Part shown: in pieces, positions 18,363 through 26,884 of the stretch
Numbering within the stretch: position 1 is the stretch's first letter
How the letters are laid out: every line of letters starts with the position of its first letter
DNA from: Halorubrum aquaticum
GTDB taxonomy: Archaea > Halobacteriota > Halobacteria > Halobacteriales > Haloferacaceae
Reading direction: 5' to 3'
Assembly: GCF_900113615.1 (NCBI RefSeq)
Contig: NZ_FOPZ01000001.1
Location: 62,001 to 126,000 of the forward strand
Length of the DNA: 64,000 nucleotides
The notes under the pieces: generated by a model
Told to the model about the DNA's origin: nothing
Seen by the model: only the letters and a program-made list of their open reading frames with translations
The model's database searches: none
Translations under genes and position numbers: made by a program

Positions 18363-18441
18363 CTCACGTAACGGATTGCAGCCGAGATGATCACGGGACA
18401 GCGCAGCGTCTCTCGTGTAATTACCGCAATCCGTCCGTGAG
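18363..18441. repeat. imperfect inverted repeat just downstream of tRNA-Tyr
   Basis: The left arm 18363-18379 (CTCACGTAACGGATTGC) matches the reverse complement of the right arm 18426-18441 (GCAATCCGTCCGTGAG) except at a small internal bulge. The loop is about 46 bases. It might be a transcript-end hairpin, a small RNA, or an element end. Nothing else is seen in 18359-18571. Confidence 0.6.
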
Positions 18442-18571
18442 TTGAACAGCTGACCAAGCTCGAGGTGTGTCACTCGCCGTCGGTGTTTATCGAGACCGGA
18501 AGTGCGTTCTTTCACTCTGCTGAACTCCCCAGCCGATGACAGAATCGGCGTGCGAGATACAGAGGACGTAG

Positions 18572-19297
18572 TTAGTTGACGGCCTTCGAGAGTTCGGCAC
18601 CCGCCTTGAATTTGACCACGGACTTCGCCGCGATCTGGATCTCCTTTCCGGTCTGCGGGTTCCGTCCGGTCCGGGCAGACCGCTTCGAGATGCTGAACGT
18701 GCCGAACCCCCTATTCTCGTCCTCTCTCCCACCCACCGACAGCCGATCACCTTTCTTCAGAGCCTTCGTCGTCACGTTGATGAACGCCTCGAGCGCCCGC
18801 TTCGCGTCGTCCTCCGATAACCCCTCGTGCGACCTGCGCCCAGTTTCACTCGCGATGTACTCCGCGTCGATCACCACGTCGGCGTCCCGGCACTTGGCGC
18901 TGGCCTCGTCACCCTTGCCGGGGTTGAGATCGAGGGCGGCCGCGAACTCCGGGCAGGCGTCGAACGTCACCGGCGAGTCGTCTACAGGCCCGTTTCGGGA
19001 CCTCGGATTTCGCCCCGTCCGAGCGGAGCGCTTCGAGATACTGAACGACCCGAATCCGACTAGTACGGCGCTATCGCCCTTCTCCAAGGCTTTCGTCGTC
19101 GTGTCGGTGAACGCGTCGAGCGCCCGCTTCGCGTCCGACTTGCTCAGTCCGGACTCACTCGCCATCGACTCGATCAGTTCCGCTTTGTTCATCGCCGCGG
19201 TCTGACCGGTCATCGTTAACACGCCCAGCCCGAGGGACGTCGAGAGGATGGCACCCCTCCGCAGTACGGTTCGCCGCGAGAGATCGTTTTGGGACAT
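18572..19297 (-). CDS. Tat-exported tandem HU-family DNA-binding protein
   Basis: A 241-residue protein with two HU/IHF modules behind a Tat signal. Residues 1-35 contain twin-arginine SRRTVLRRG, a hydrophobic stretch and a QTAA cleavage-type end with no lipobox Cys, so the product would be released. The mature chain would begin MNKAELIES, exactly the canonical HU start. HU1 is about 36-125, with arm motif GRNP at 95-98 but a degenerate second arm strand. HU2 is about 143-241, with GRNPQTGKEI (211-220) and ending KFKAGAELSKAVN as in bacterial HU. Both share FSISKRSARTGRNP. ATG 19297 is used; GTG 19312 is also plausible given the TATA position. HU is mostly bacterial, so transfer is likely. 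Confidence 0.87.
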   Translation of the reverse strand: MSQNDLSRRTVLRRGAILSTSLGLGVLTMTGQTAAMNKAELIESMASESGLSKSDAKRALDAFTDTTTKALEKGDSAVLVGFGSFSISKRSARTGRNPRSRNGPVDDSPVTFDACPEFAAALDLNPGKGDEASAKCRDADVVIDAEYIASETGRRSHEGLSEDDAKRALEAFINVTTKALKKGDRLSVGGREDENRGFGTFSISKRSARTGRNPQTGKEIQIAAKSVVKFKAGAELSKAVN

Positions 19298-19627
19298 GAT
19301 ACCTTTACTCACAGTCTTCTGATGCTCTATAACTATATAAACATATTTAAAATTTCACTTTAGTGTTATCATATTGTATCCTACATTTAGCTAACATCGA
19401 GCACGGACCGGAACGTTCTCCGTGGAACGGGGACACTCCGCGAAAACATACTTCACACCGGCACCGAGTTCACCCGGCGTACTAACCGATCCAAATCGAT
19501 GACATCGTGCGTCGAACTGGTGACCGATACGCCCGCTGTATTCTATAGAATCGTTGAAACGTAACACGAGAGGAGAACGTACGGAAGGCCCACAGCCCTT
19601 ATCAGTCAGGTGTCAGAACAGGTCGTA
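19298..19627. other. AT-rich intergenic region between two divergent Tat-protein genes
   Basis: No gene seen. It contains the promoter of the HU gene (TATA-like TTTATATAG, reverse strand, 19333-19341) in an unusually AT-rich stretch (19320-19390). It also has a perfect 12-base palindrome ATTCTATAGAAT at 19540-19551 and a TATA-like CTTATC at 19598-19603 serving the lipoprotein gene. The AT content contrasts sharply with the surrounding chromosome. Confidence 0.7.
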
Positions 19628-20452
19628 ATGACTGGTCTACCGCACACGCGTCCCCTTGGTCGCCGAACCGTACTGGGACTATCGGTGACGGGAGTAGCCG
19701 CACTTGCTGGCTGTGGAGGCACGAACCACGCTGAGGAACCGAGCGAATCGGGTCCAGATAACAGTGAGGAGTCTACCGAATCGGAGACGGAGGACGAGGT
19801 GGTACGGGAACGGGACTCGACCGGACCGGACAGTGACGCGAAGCGCTCAGATGCGAGCACGTTGTTGGACATCAGAGAGACGCTCGACACCGATCATCCG
19901 TTGTTCGATCCGCAGAGTAAGACGTTCACTAGTGACGCCTCGGCCGGCATAGATGACGTTCCACTTCGATCGGCACTCACGGTCGTCGCGTTTGAACACG
20001 ATGGTGAGGACGACTTCATCGTAGAGACTGATGGCTCGGTAGGAGGACTCGTAGTCAACAGCCCTGCTACGACCGGAGCCGCTTGCTTTGCGGCCGATAG
20101 CGGGGACTACGACTTCGCCGTTGCAACCGAAAGAGACTGGTCGATGACGGTCGGGCAGCCGTTTGCGCCGCCGGAGGAGATCCGGACCCCGAGCGTCAGT
20201 GCCGGTGGCGACGGACACGCAGTAGTCGGACCGGTCGAGCTCACGGAGACGACGACGTTTATCGGCGAGCACGAGTCTGACGGCGGGAATTTCGTCGTCG
20301 AGGTCTACAACCAAAACGCCAGCGGTGGGTCTCCGGACGAGGTCGTGTTCAATCAGATCGGCGAGTTCTCCGGCGAATCGCGTGCGGATCCGGCCGGCGT
20401 TGCGTGGATCGAGATCGAGGCTGACGGTGTCTGGCGGCTGGAGATCGAATAG
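19628..20452 (+). CDS. Tat-exported lipoprotein with two beta-rich modules
   Basis: A 274-residue protein: twin-arginine GRRTVLGLSVTG, lipobox LAGC, then an acidic Ser/Glu/Asp linker to about residue 75. Two similar beta-rich modules follow, each ending in a Trp strand (DWSMTVGQP; DGVWRLEIE). The pattern resembles haloarchaeal domains in which a central xxVWRIxI strand closes a small beta-sandwich, possibly ligand or ion binding; no catalytic residues are seen. ATG 19628 is favoured by CTTATC 28 bases upstream; a GTG at 19610 is less well placed. Function unknown. Divergent from the HU gene and convergent with the beta-propeller gene. Confidence 0.75.
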   Translation: MTGLPHTRPLGRRTVLGLSVTGVAALAGCGGTNHAEEPSESGPDNSEESTESETEDEVVRERDSTGPDSDAKRSDASTLLDIRETLDTDHPLFDPQSKTFTSDASAGIDDVPLRSALTVVAFEHDGEDDFIVETDGSVGGLVVNSPATTGAACFAADSGDYDFAVATERDWSMTVGQPFAPPEEIRTPSVSAGGDGHAVVGPVELTETTTFIGEHESDGGNFVVEVYNQNASGGSPDEVVFNQIGEFSGESRADPAGVAWIEIEADGVWRLEIE

Positions 20453-20521
20453 CGGAGACACCCGTTCACCACGGCGGTTCCGTTCCGGACACTCCACGTC
20501 GCTAACTGCTCTTCGTACCCG

Positions 20522-21739
20522 TCACAGCTCCGCGATCGCGTACACGTCGCCGGGCTCCGTCGCAACGTACACGACACCATCGACTACGGCCGGACCGTCG
20601 ACGACTCCGACGCGAGTGTAGTCCCCGAACAAGACGCTCCGCGTCTCGACGCGCCAGTTTTCCGTTCCGTCAGCTGCTGTGAGAGCGAGGACCGTTCCGT
20701 CGCTTCGGGACCCCACGTAGACGGTGTCGCCGGCCACCGTCGGTGAGCCGAGTCGTCTGACGTCGTCAAATTGCCGTTCCCACTCGATCGTCCCGTCTAC
20801 AGTCGAGAGACGCGTTACGGTTCCGTCGGCCCCGGCCGCGAAGACCGCATCGGGCGTGGCCGCGACGGTCTCCTCCGACTCGTGACTGAGTCTCGTACGC
20901 CATCGTGGTTCCCCGTCCTCGGCACGGAGCGCGGTCGCTTCGCCGTCTCGTGAGCCGAAATACACCGTCCCATCGACGACGACCGGGGAACCGGACGTTC
21001 TGACAAACGTCGGCCGTCGCCACTCCTCGTCGCCCGTTTCGCCGTCGATGGCACACACCGTCCCGTCCTCGTCGACGAGATAGACGGTGTCGTCGGCGAC
21101 CGCGAGCGGCGACCGGATCGAACCGACCTCGTCTCGGTCGGGAGTCCACCGCCACTCCTCTTCACCCGTTCCGACATCGATCGCATACACGAGCGGCCGT
21201 CCGAGTTTCCCCAGAACGTACGCCGTCTCGTTCGCGACGGTCACTCCCCCCAGTCCACCGGACCGTGAGTCGGGCTCGAACGTCCAATCGAGCTCGCCGG
21301 TCGCGGCGTCTCGTCCCTCGAGGTCGAACGTGGGAACGAAGAGCGTCCCGTCGGCGACTGTTGGAGTGCTCGTGTGGCCACCCCACTCCCCGCCGATCCG
21401 CTGGCCGGTCTCCCCGTCAAGGACTAATCCGCCGGCATACACTTGCTCGCCGGCAACAACGACGCCCGACTCCGCCTCAGTATGGGCACTGTACCGCCAA
21501 GCGACTGTAGCGTCATCTCTCGGACCCGAGACGCCGGGATCGTACCCGGTGTTGCGAGCATCACGCCTGTAACTCGGCCATGACGCCGTCGAATCGAGAG
21601 TGACGTCCGACTCGTGAAGCGTTCGTCCGGTCTCGTTCTCTTCGCCTTCCTCGTCTTGAGAGAATACACATCCCGCAAGACACGCCGTCGCTGTGACGAG
21701 ACCGCCGCGGAGGACTCGGCGTCTCGAGCGAGAAGACAT
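20522..21739 (-). CDS. PQQ-like beta-propeller lipoprotein (Tat-exported)
   Basis: A 405-residue protein. The signal is RSRRRVLRGG with lipobox LAGC. From about residue 55 there are seven to eight repeats of the blade motif, an Asp/Gly-rich turn followed by WRxx (GTGEEEWRW, GETGDEEWRR, TVDGTIEWER, ADGTENWRVE). This is the PQQ/BamB-like eight-bladed fold. In haloarchaea such proteins are usually extracellular scaffolds rather than quinoprotein dehydrogenases, and no quinone-site residues are identifiable. ATG 21739 precedes the Tat signal directly. It is convergent with the lipoprotein at 19628-20452. Confidence 0.9.
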   Translation of the reverse strand: MSSRSRRRVLRGGLVTATACLAGCVFSQDEEGEENETGRTLHESDVTLDSTASWPSYRRDARNTGYDPGVSGPRDDATVAWRYSAHTEAESGVVVAGEQVYAGGLVLDGETGQRIGGEWGGHTSTPTVADGTLFVPTFDLEGRDAATGELDWTFEPDSRSGGLGGVTVANETAYVLGKLGRPLVYAIDVGTGEEEWRWTPDRDEVGSIRSPLAVADDTVYLVDEDGTVCAIDGETGDEEWRRPTFVRTSGSPVVVDGTVYFGSRDGEATALRAEDGEPRWRTRLSHESEETVAATPDAVFAAGADGTVTRLSTVDGTIEWERQFDDVRRLGSPTVAGDTVYVGSRSDGTVLALTAADGTENWRVETRSVLFGDYTRVGVVDGPAVVDGVVYVATEPGDVYAIAEL

Positions 21740-21958
21740 ACGTGATGGCTTCGATCGGTCCGGTATAGGCTTTGTCTGTGAGAGGGGAAAAACGGGTGTC
21801 TCTGAACTCTCCACAGTGGTTCACACGGTAACGCTCCGTCGGATACGCGCCCCGTATTCAGCACACCCACGGAACTCCATCACCGATTGCGGGTCTCAAC
21901 GAGGCCGGTCTTCCGAACCTGACGGTCGCTCGCTCGTCGAGCGGCTGAAGTTGTCGAA

Positions 21959-22333
21959 CTACTCGGCGTCCGCGAGGTCGCGGGCGAGCGCCTCGGCGAT
22001 GGAGACGTCCGCGTCCTCGACGAAGCGCGCGAGTTCCTCGCCGTCGGCGTCCTCGACGACGACCGTCGGGATCAGGTCGACGCCGTACTCCTCGACGCCG
22101 GGACCCTCCTTCCCGTTCGGCCCTTTGGTCACCGCGAACGACTCGATCCGGTCGTCGGGGACGCCCGCGGCCTCGAGCGCGGCCCCGAACGCCGGAAGCT
22201 GTCGCTGACAGTCGCCACACCAGTCTCCGCCCCACACCTTGTACCGGTAGTCGCCCGCGAGGGCGTCGAGAACGGTCGGATCGTGGGTATCGGGGTCGAA
22301 CGACGAGTCGGGCGCGAGCGTTTCGAGGGTCAT
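21959..22333 (-). CDS. thioredoxin-family protein
   Basis: A 124-residue cytoplasmic thiol-disulfide protein. The active-site motif WCGDC sits in GGDWCGDCQRQLPAF and the cis-proline is in LIPTVVVED. The motif CGDC rather than CGPC suggests a thioredoxin-like reductant of altered potential. No signal peptide. Divergent from cysteine synthase with 152 bases between; whether it serves sulfur metabolism is inferred from position only. Confidence 0.9.
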   Translation of the reverse strand: MTLETLAPDSSFDPDTHDPTVLDALAGDYRYKVWGGDWCGDCQRQLPAFGAALEAAGVPDDRIESFAVTKGPNGKEGPGVEEYGVDLIPTVVVEDADGEELARFVEDADVSIAEALARDLADAE

Positions 22334-22485
22334 GCCCCCGTGTTGGGCGGCGAGGGTTATGAACGGCGCGGCGGCGGCGACGATGGCCGCGCTCGCCGAT
22401 CGAACCCGACGGCTCGACCGTGACCGCCCGAGGACCTTGCCGGAGTCCGTCGGGCATTTGAGTCGTCGCGCCCTCCGGGAACACG

Positions 22486-23400
22486 ATGGACGAGGACATC
22501 CTGGAGGGGCTCGGGTCGCCGCTGGTCCGAGTGGATTCGCCCCCGGGGACGACGGTCGCAGCGAAGGTCGAGTCGCGCAATCCGGGCGGGTCCGCGAAGG
22601 ACCGCCCGGCGCTGTACATGATCGAGGCCGCGGAGCGGGACGGCGAGCTCGACCCGGGAGACGGCATCGTCGAGCCCACCTCGGGGAACACGGGCATCGG
22701 CATGGCGATGGTCGGCGCGGTGAAGGGATACGACGTGACCCTCGTGATCCCCGCGGGCAAGTCCGTCGAGCGCCGCCGGCTGATGCGGGCGTACGGCGCG
22801 ACCGTCGAGGTCGTCGACGGCGACATCTCCGCGGCGAAGGCGCGCGCGGACGAACTCGAACGCGAGGAGGGAATGGTCCAGCTCCGGCAGTTCGAGAACC
22901 CCGCGAACCCGCGGGCCCACTACGAGACCACCGGCCCCGAGGTGGCGGAGCAGGTCGGCGACCGCACCGTCGACGCGTTCGTCGCCGGCGTCGGCACCGG
23001 CGGGACGCTCTCGGGGACCGGCCGTCACCTGTGCGAGACGTTCCCCGACGTGCGGATCGACGCGGTCGAGCCGGCCGGCAGCGCGGTCCTCTCCGGCGAG
23101 GAGGTCACCGGCGACGAGTTCCAGGGGATGGGACCGGGGTTCGTCGCGGAGAACCTCGACCGGGAGCTGATCGACGACGTCCACGTCGTCGACCTCGAGG
23201 CGGCCGAAGCCGAATGCCGCCGGCTGGCACGCGAGGAGGGGATCCTCGTCGGACAGTCCTCCGGCGGGTCGAACCTCGCCGCGAAGTCGGTCGCCGAGGA
23301 ACTCCGCGAGTCGGAGGAGTACGCGGGCGACGAGCCGCTCGTGGTCACCGTCTTCTGGGACAGCGGGGAGCGATATCTCACTGCCGGGACGTTCGATTAG
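22486..23400 (+). CDS. cysK: cysteine synthase (PLP-dependent)
   Basis: Replaces the acetyl (or phosphate) group of an activated serine with sulfide. 304 residues. The PLP lysine is in NPGGSAKDRPA, the substrate loop is PTSGNTGIG, and the phosphate-binding loop is GVGTGGTLSGTG. The C-terminal QSSGGSN is usual for this fold. Cystathionine beta-synthase activity cannot be ruled out from sequence, as the catalytic cores are alike, but no haem or CBS domain is present. Start ATG 22486 opens with the family-typical short helix. Confidence 0.93.
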   Translation: MDEDILEGLGSPLVRVDSPPGTTVAAKVESRNPGGSAKDRPALYMIEAAERDGELDPGDGIVEPTSGNTGIGMAMVGAVKGYDVTLVIPAGKSVERRRLMRAYGATVEVVDGDISAAKARADELEREEGMVQLRQFENPANPRAHYETTGPEVAEQVGDRTVDAFVAGVGTGGTLSGTGRHLCETFPDVRIDAVEPAGSAVLSGEEVTGDEFQGMGPGFVAENLDRELIDDVHVVDLEAAEAECRRLAREEGILVGQSSGGSNLAAKSVAEELRESEEYAGDEPLVVTVFWDSGERYLTAGTFD

Positions 23401-23597
23401 CCGAGCGGCACGGTCGGTGAGCCGGGTCGATCCCGACGCGATCCGGTAGAGCGGTTCGATCGACTAGGAGACGACGGTCGGTTCGGCCGCTAGCCGACGG
23501 TTTATTACTGGGTCTCGGTACGACCAACGTAGAGCGTGACCCGTATACTCGTCCCGTCGGACCGATCGGATCGACGGACCCGGAGGAACCGGAGGCA

Positions 23598-24779
23598 GTG
23601 GTCGCCGTGAACTGGCGATACCGCCACACGGTCCTGACGCTGTGTATGCTCGCCTTCTTCGTGACGTACTTCGCCCGGCTGGCGATCAGTCCGGTCGTTC
23701 CCTTCATCACCGCCGACTTCGCCGTCTCGAACACCGCGGTCGGCGTGGCGCTCTCGGGGATGTGGCTCGCCTACGGGATCTCGCAGTTCCCGAGCGGGAT
23801 CCTGGCCGACCGGTACGGCGAGCGACGGGTGATCCTCGTCGCCGTCGGCGGGACGACGACGGCGAGCCTCCTGCTCGCGTTCGCGCCGGTCTTTCCCGCG
23901 TTCGTGCTGATCGCGTTCCTCCTCGGGCTCGTCGCCGGGCTCCACTACGCGGTGGCGACGACGCTGCTCTCGCGGACGTTCGACGACCTCGGCACCGCGG
24001 TGGGGCTCCACTCGATCGGCGGCCCGCTGGCGGGGCTCGTCGCGCCGGTCGCCGCCGCGTGGGTCGGCGTTCGGTACGGCTGGCGGCCGGGCGTGGCGCT
24101 CGCGGCGCTCGTCGGCGTCCCCATCTTCGTGCTGTTCGCCTGGCGTATCCGGCCGACCGAGCCGCGACGGCCCGAGCAGCCCATGCGCGACCGGTTGCGG
24201 CTCGGTCCGCTCGTCGAACTCCTCTCGCGGCCGAGCGTCCTCCTCCCGCTCGCGATCGCGACGATCGGCACCTACGTGGCGCAGGGCGTCATCTCGTTTC
24301 TGCCGACGTTCCTCGTCGACTTCCGGGGCTACTCGCCGTCGTTCGCGGGCGGCGTCTTCTCGGCGTTCTTCGTCGTCCGGGCGGGCGCACAGGTCGTCAT
24401 CGGACGGGTTTCGGACCGGGCCGGCCGCGACGGCGCGATCGGGGCCGCGATGCTCTCCGGGGCCCTCGGTGCGGCCGGCTTCGTGGCGCTGCCCGGATAC
24501 GCCGGCCTCGCGGTCGCCGTCCTGCTCGCGGGCTTCGGTTCGAGTTTCTTCTCCGCCATCGACCCGCGGTTCATGGACGCCATGAACGAGGCCGAGCGGG
24601 GCGCCGGATTCGGGCTCGTCCGAACCGTCTACACCGTCATCGGCTCCGCGGGGTCGGTCGGCGTCGGCCTCACCGCCGACCTGTTCGGCTGGGCGGTCTC
24701 CTTCGGCGTGCTCGCCGGCCTCTTCGCCGTCGCGTTCCTCGTCATCGCCGGCAACGCGGCCCTCGGGACCGGGTACTGA
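23598..24779 (+). CDS. MFS transporter
   Basis: A 393-residue permease with about 12 hydrophobic segments. The loop motif after helix 2 is ADRYGERRV. GTG 23598 is given as start; GTG 23607 (three codons later) is equally plausible because a 24-codon open frame starting at GTG 23536 ends in a TGA overlapping it (GTGA). A TATA-like TTTATTAC at about 23500 lies well upstream of either start, so the transcript likely has a leader. Substrate unknown. Confidence 0.9.
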   Translation: MVAVNWRYRHTVLTLCMLAFFVTYFARLAISPVVPFITADFAVSNTAVGVALSGMWLAYGISQFPSGILADRYGERRVILVAVGGTTTASLLLAFAPVFPAFVLIAFLLGLVAGLHYAVATTLLSRTFDDLGTAVGLHSIGGPLAGLVAPVAAAWVGVRYGWRPGVALAALVGVPIFVLFAWRIRPTEPRRPEQPMRDRLRLGPLVELLSRPSVLLPLAIATIGTYVAQGVISFLPTFLVDFRGYSPSFAGGVFSAFFVVRAGAQVVIGRVSDRAGRDGAIGAAMLSGALGAAGFVALPGYAGLAVAVLLAGFGSSFFSAIDPRFMDAMNEAERGAGFGLVRTVYTVIGSAGSVGVGLTADLFGWAVSFGVLAGLFAVAFLVIAGNAALGTGY

Positions 24780-24804
24780 GCCCGCCGGTCCCCGCCCCCG
24801 ACGC

Positions 24805-25827
24805 TCACGCCTCCGGGAAGATGCTCTCGGGGATGTACGCCGAGACGGTCCAGTTCGGCGCGTCGACGACCTCGCTCACCTTCAGGTCCATCGCGGCCGA
24901 ACAGAGGATGTACGCCTCCCCGCGCGTGAGGTCGCGGTGCTCCGCAAGGTGGTCGATCATGTGTCGGGTCGCCTTCTTCGTCGCCTCCATCAGGTCGTCG
25001 CTGATCCCCGTCGTGCCGTACATCGGCTCGTCGTGACCGGTGGGGGTGAACGGCCCGGTCGTCTCGAACTGCGGCTGCTCGATCGACATGTCCTCCCTGA
25101 GCGTGAACCGCGCCGTGACGAACATCGGTGCCTCGACGCCGGTGACGCACACCTCGCCGTCGCCCTGGGCGGCGTGACAGTCGGCCGTCGAGAAGAGCCC
25201 GCCGGCGACCTCGACTGGGAGGTACACCGTCGACCCCGCGGTCATGTGTTTCACGTCCATGTTCCCGCCGACGGACCGCGGCGGGAGGGTGTCGTGTTCG
25301 CCGTCCTCGCCCGGGGCGAGGCCGATGACGCCCGGGAAGGGATCGAGCGGCACCTCGATCCCGTTCACGAAGTGGCCCACGTCGCCCTGGAGGTCCCAGA
25401 CGTGGAGGTCGGCGTCGGGGAAGTCCTCGGGGAGCAGTCCGAGGCCCATCTCCCCCGGCATGAAGCCGGTGTACCCCCATCCCTTGTGCTGGAAGTCGAG
25501 GAGATCCACCTGGATCACGTCGCCCGGCTCCGCGCCCTCGACGGCGACGGGGCCCGTGAGGGGGTGGACCGGATCGAAGCTCACGTTCGCGAAGTCCTCG
25601 GCGGTCGACTCCGTGTCGAGCTGGCGGTCGACCGCGTCGCGGCACTCGAACCGGACCACGTCGCCGTCGGAGACCGTCAGGATCGGGTCCAGCGAGTTGT
25701 CCCAGACCCGGTGGACGTTCTCCTCGGCGTCCGAGAGGTGGTGGTCGATCGTGTACTCGCGTTTCTCGCTTCCGCCGTCGGTTCGCGCGCCGTCGCTCTC
25801 GCCGTCGCCGCCGTCCGTGCGTGTCAT
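24805..25827 (-). CDS. acetamidase/formamidase family protein
   Basis: Hydrolyses short amides such as formamide or acetamide. 340 residues, FmdA/AmdA family: residues 90-130 carry PGDVIQVDLLDFQHKGWGY, followed by GGNMDVKHMTAG and the metal-site region DCHAAQGDGEVC. The N-terminal 25 residues are charged low complexity. TTTTAAG about 26 bases before ATG 25827 indicates a leaderless transcript. Divergent from the PHP gene. No amide transporter or nitrogen regulator is adjacent. Confidence 0.92.
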   Translation of the reverse strand: MTRTDGGDGESDGARTDGGSEKREYTIDHHLSDAEENVHRVWDNSLDPILTVSDGDVVRFECRDAVDRQLDTESTAEDFANVSFDPVHPLTGPVAVEGAEPGDVIQVDLLDFQHKGWGYTGFMPGEMGLGLLPEDFPDADLHVWDLQGDVGHFVNGIEVPLDPFPGVIGLAPGEDGEHDTLPPRSVGGNMDVKHMTAGSTVYLPVEVAGGLFSTADCHAAQGDGEVCVTGVEAPMFVTARFTLREDMSIEQPQFETTGPFTPTGHDEPMYGTTGISDDLMEATKKATRHMIDHLAEHRDLTRGEAYILCSAAMDLKVSEVVDAPNWTVSAYIPESIFPEA

Positions 25828-25944
25828 ACACTATCGGAATTATTGCCGATCGACTTAAAATCGACCGACTCCGCGCACCCCGAGCGGGTCTCCGCGCCGC
25901 GGCGTCACCGCAAGGTACGTGTCTCCCGCCGCCCCACCTCCGGC

Positions 25945-26718
25945 ATGTACGACTACCACGTCCACTCGACGTACTCGGACGGGTCGTTCCTCGAGGCGAT
26001 GGTCTCTGCGGCGGAGACCGCCGGGCTGGACGGGATCGGGATCGCCGACCACTGCTCCGTGATCCCCGAGGAGGGCGCACGTCGACGGAAACGGCTGCTC
26101 GGGTTCAACCTCGACGCGACCTACGAGCGTCGCCGGGAGGCGATCGACGTCGCCCGCGACCGCGCCGGGATCCCCGTCTTCGACGCCGTCGAGATGGACT
26201 ACCATCCCGACCACGAGGACGCCATCCGGACGTTCCTCGAGGAGGCGGGGTTCGACTACGCGATCGGGAGCGTCCACGACCTCGAGGGCGTCAACGTCCA
26301 CGCGCGGTCGTACTTCGCGGAACGTTCGGCGGCCGAGCGCCGCGACCTCGTCGACCGCTACTTCGAGAAGCTGGTCGCGCTGGTCGACGCCGAGCTGTTC
26401 GCGATCGCGGCACACCCCGACCTGATCGAGCGGAACCCCCACTTGCGCGGGTTCGCGACGGTGGAGCACTACGAGCGGGTCGCGGCCGCCTTCGAGCGAT
26501 CCCGGACGGTGCCGGAGATCAACGCGGGTCGGCTGCTCGACGAGTACGGCGAGTTCCACCCCGCGCCGGCGTTCCTCGACGCGCTCGTCGATCACGGGAT
26601 CGAGGTAACCGTCGGGACGGACAGCCACGATCCGGACGCGATCGACCCGCGGGCGGTCGGGACCCGCGAGGAGCTCGACGACCGCGGGCTCGAACCGGTC
26701 GAGATCGACGCTCGGTGA
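25945..26718 (+). CDS. PHP-domain phosphoesterase (HisK-like)
   Basis: A 257-residue metal-dependent phosphoesterase. N-terminal HVHSTYSDGS and IADHCS give the first metal ligands, AVEMDYHPDHE and GSVHD the central ones, and TVGTDSHD the last. Histidinol-phosphatase activity is possible; other PHP proteins act on nucleotides, so the substrate is unsettled. ATG 25945 begins the first strand directly. No other histidine genes are adjacent. Confidence 0.87.
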   Translation: MYDYHVHSTYSDGSFLEAMVSAAETAGLDGIGIADHCSVIPEEGARRRKRLLGFNLDATYERRREAIDVARDRAGIPVFDAVEMDYHPDHEDAIRTFLEEAGFDYAIGSVHDLEGVNVHARSYFAERSAAERRDLVDRYFEKLVALVDAELFAIAAHPDLIERNPHLRGFATVEHYERVAAAFERSRTVPEINAGRLLDEYGEFHPAPAFLDALVDHGIEVTVGTDSHDPDAIDPRAVGTREELDDRGLEPVEIDAR

Positions 26719-26755
26719 GGCGGTCTCGACTTCGGCTTACGCCTCGTCGAACGAC

Positions 26756-26822
26756 GCAGCGCTCCGCGCTGCTGGCTCGACTTCGCTTCGCTCAGTCGAA
26801 CACCGCCTGACTCCGTCAGGCG
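26756..26822. terminator. pair of TCC-loop hairpins between convergent genes
   Basis: Two perfect hairpins lie between the PHP gene and the dehydratase gene: GCAGCGC-TCC-GCGCTGC at 26756-26772 and CGCCTGAC-TCC-GTCAGGCG at 26804-26822. Between and after them lie degenerate repeats of a GACTTCGCT...CTCAGTC(G/A)AACACCG phrase, the last copy overlapping the dehydratase C-terminal codons. They probably end transcription on both strands. Confidence 0.6.
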
Positions 26823-26884
26823 AGCTTGACTTCGCTACCGCTCAGTCAAACACCGGAAATCAGAGATCTCCGAGCCCGACGAAG

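Noticed and set aside
20522-21739. A quinoprotein alcohol dehydrogenase
   Set aside because: The blade motifs match, but the protein is a lipoprotein of 405 residues without identifiable PQQ or calcium ligands.
18285-21740. An att-type duplication of the tRNA-Tyr 3' end marking an integrated element
   Set aside because: I could not find a second copy of the T-arm/acceptor sequence downstream, and no integrase gene is present.
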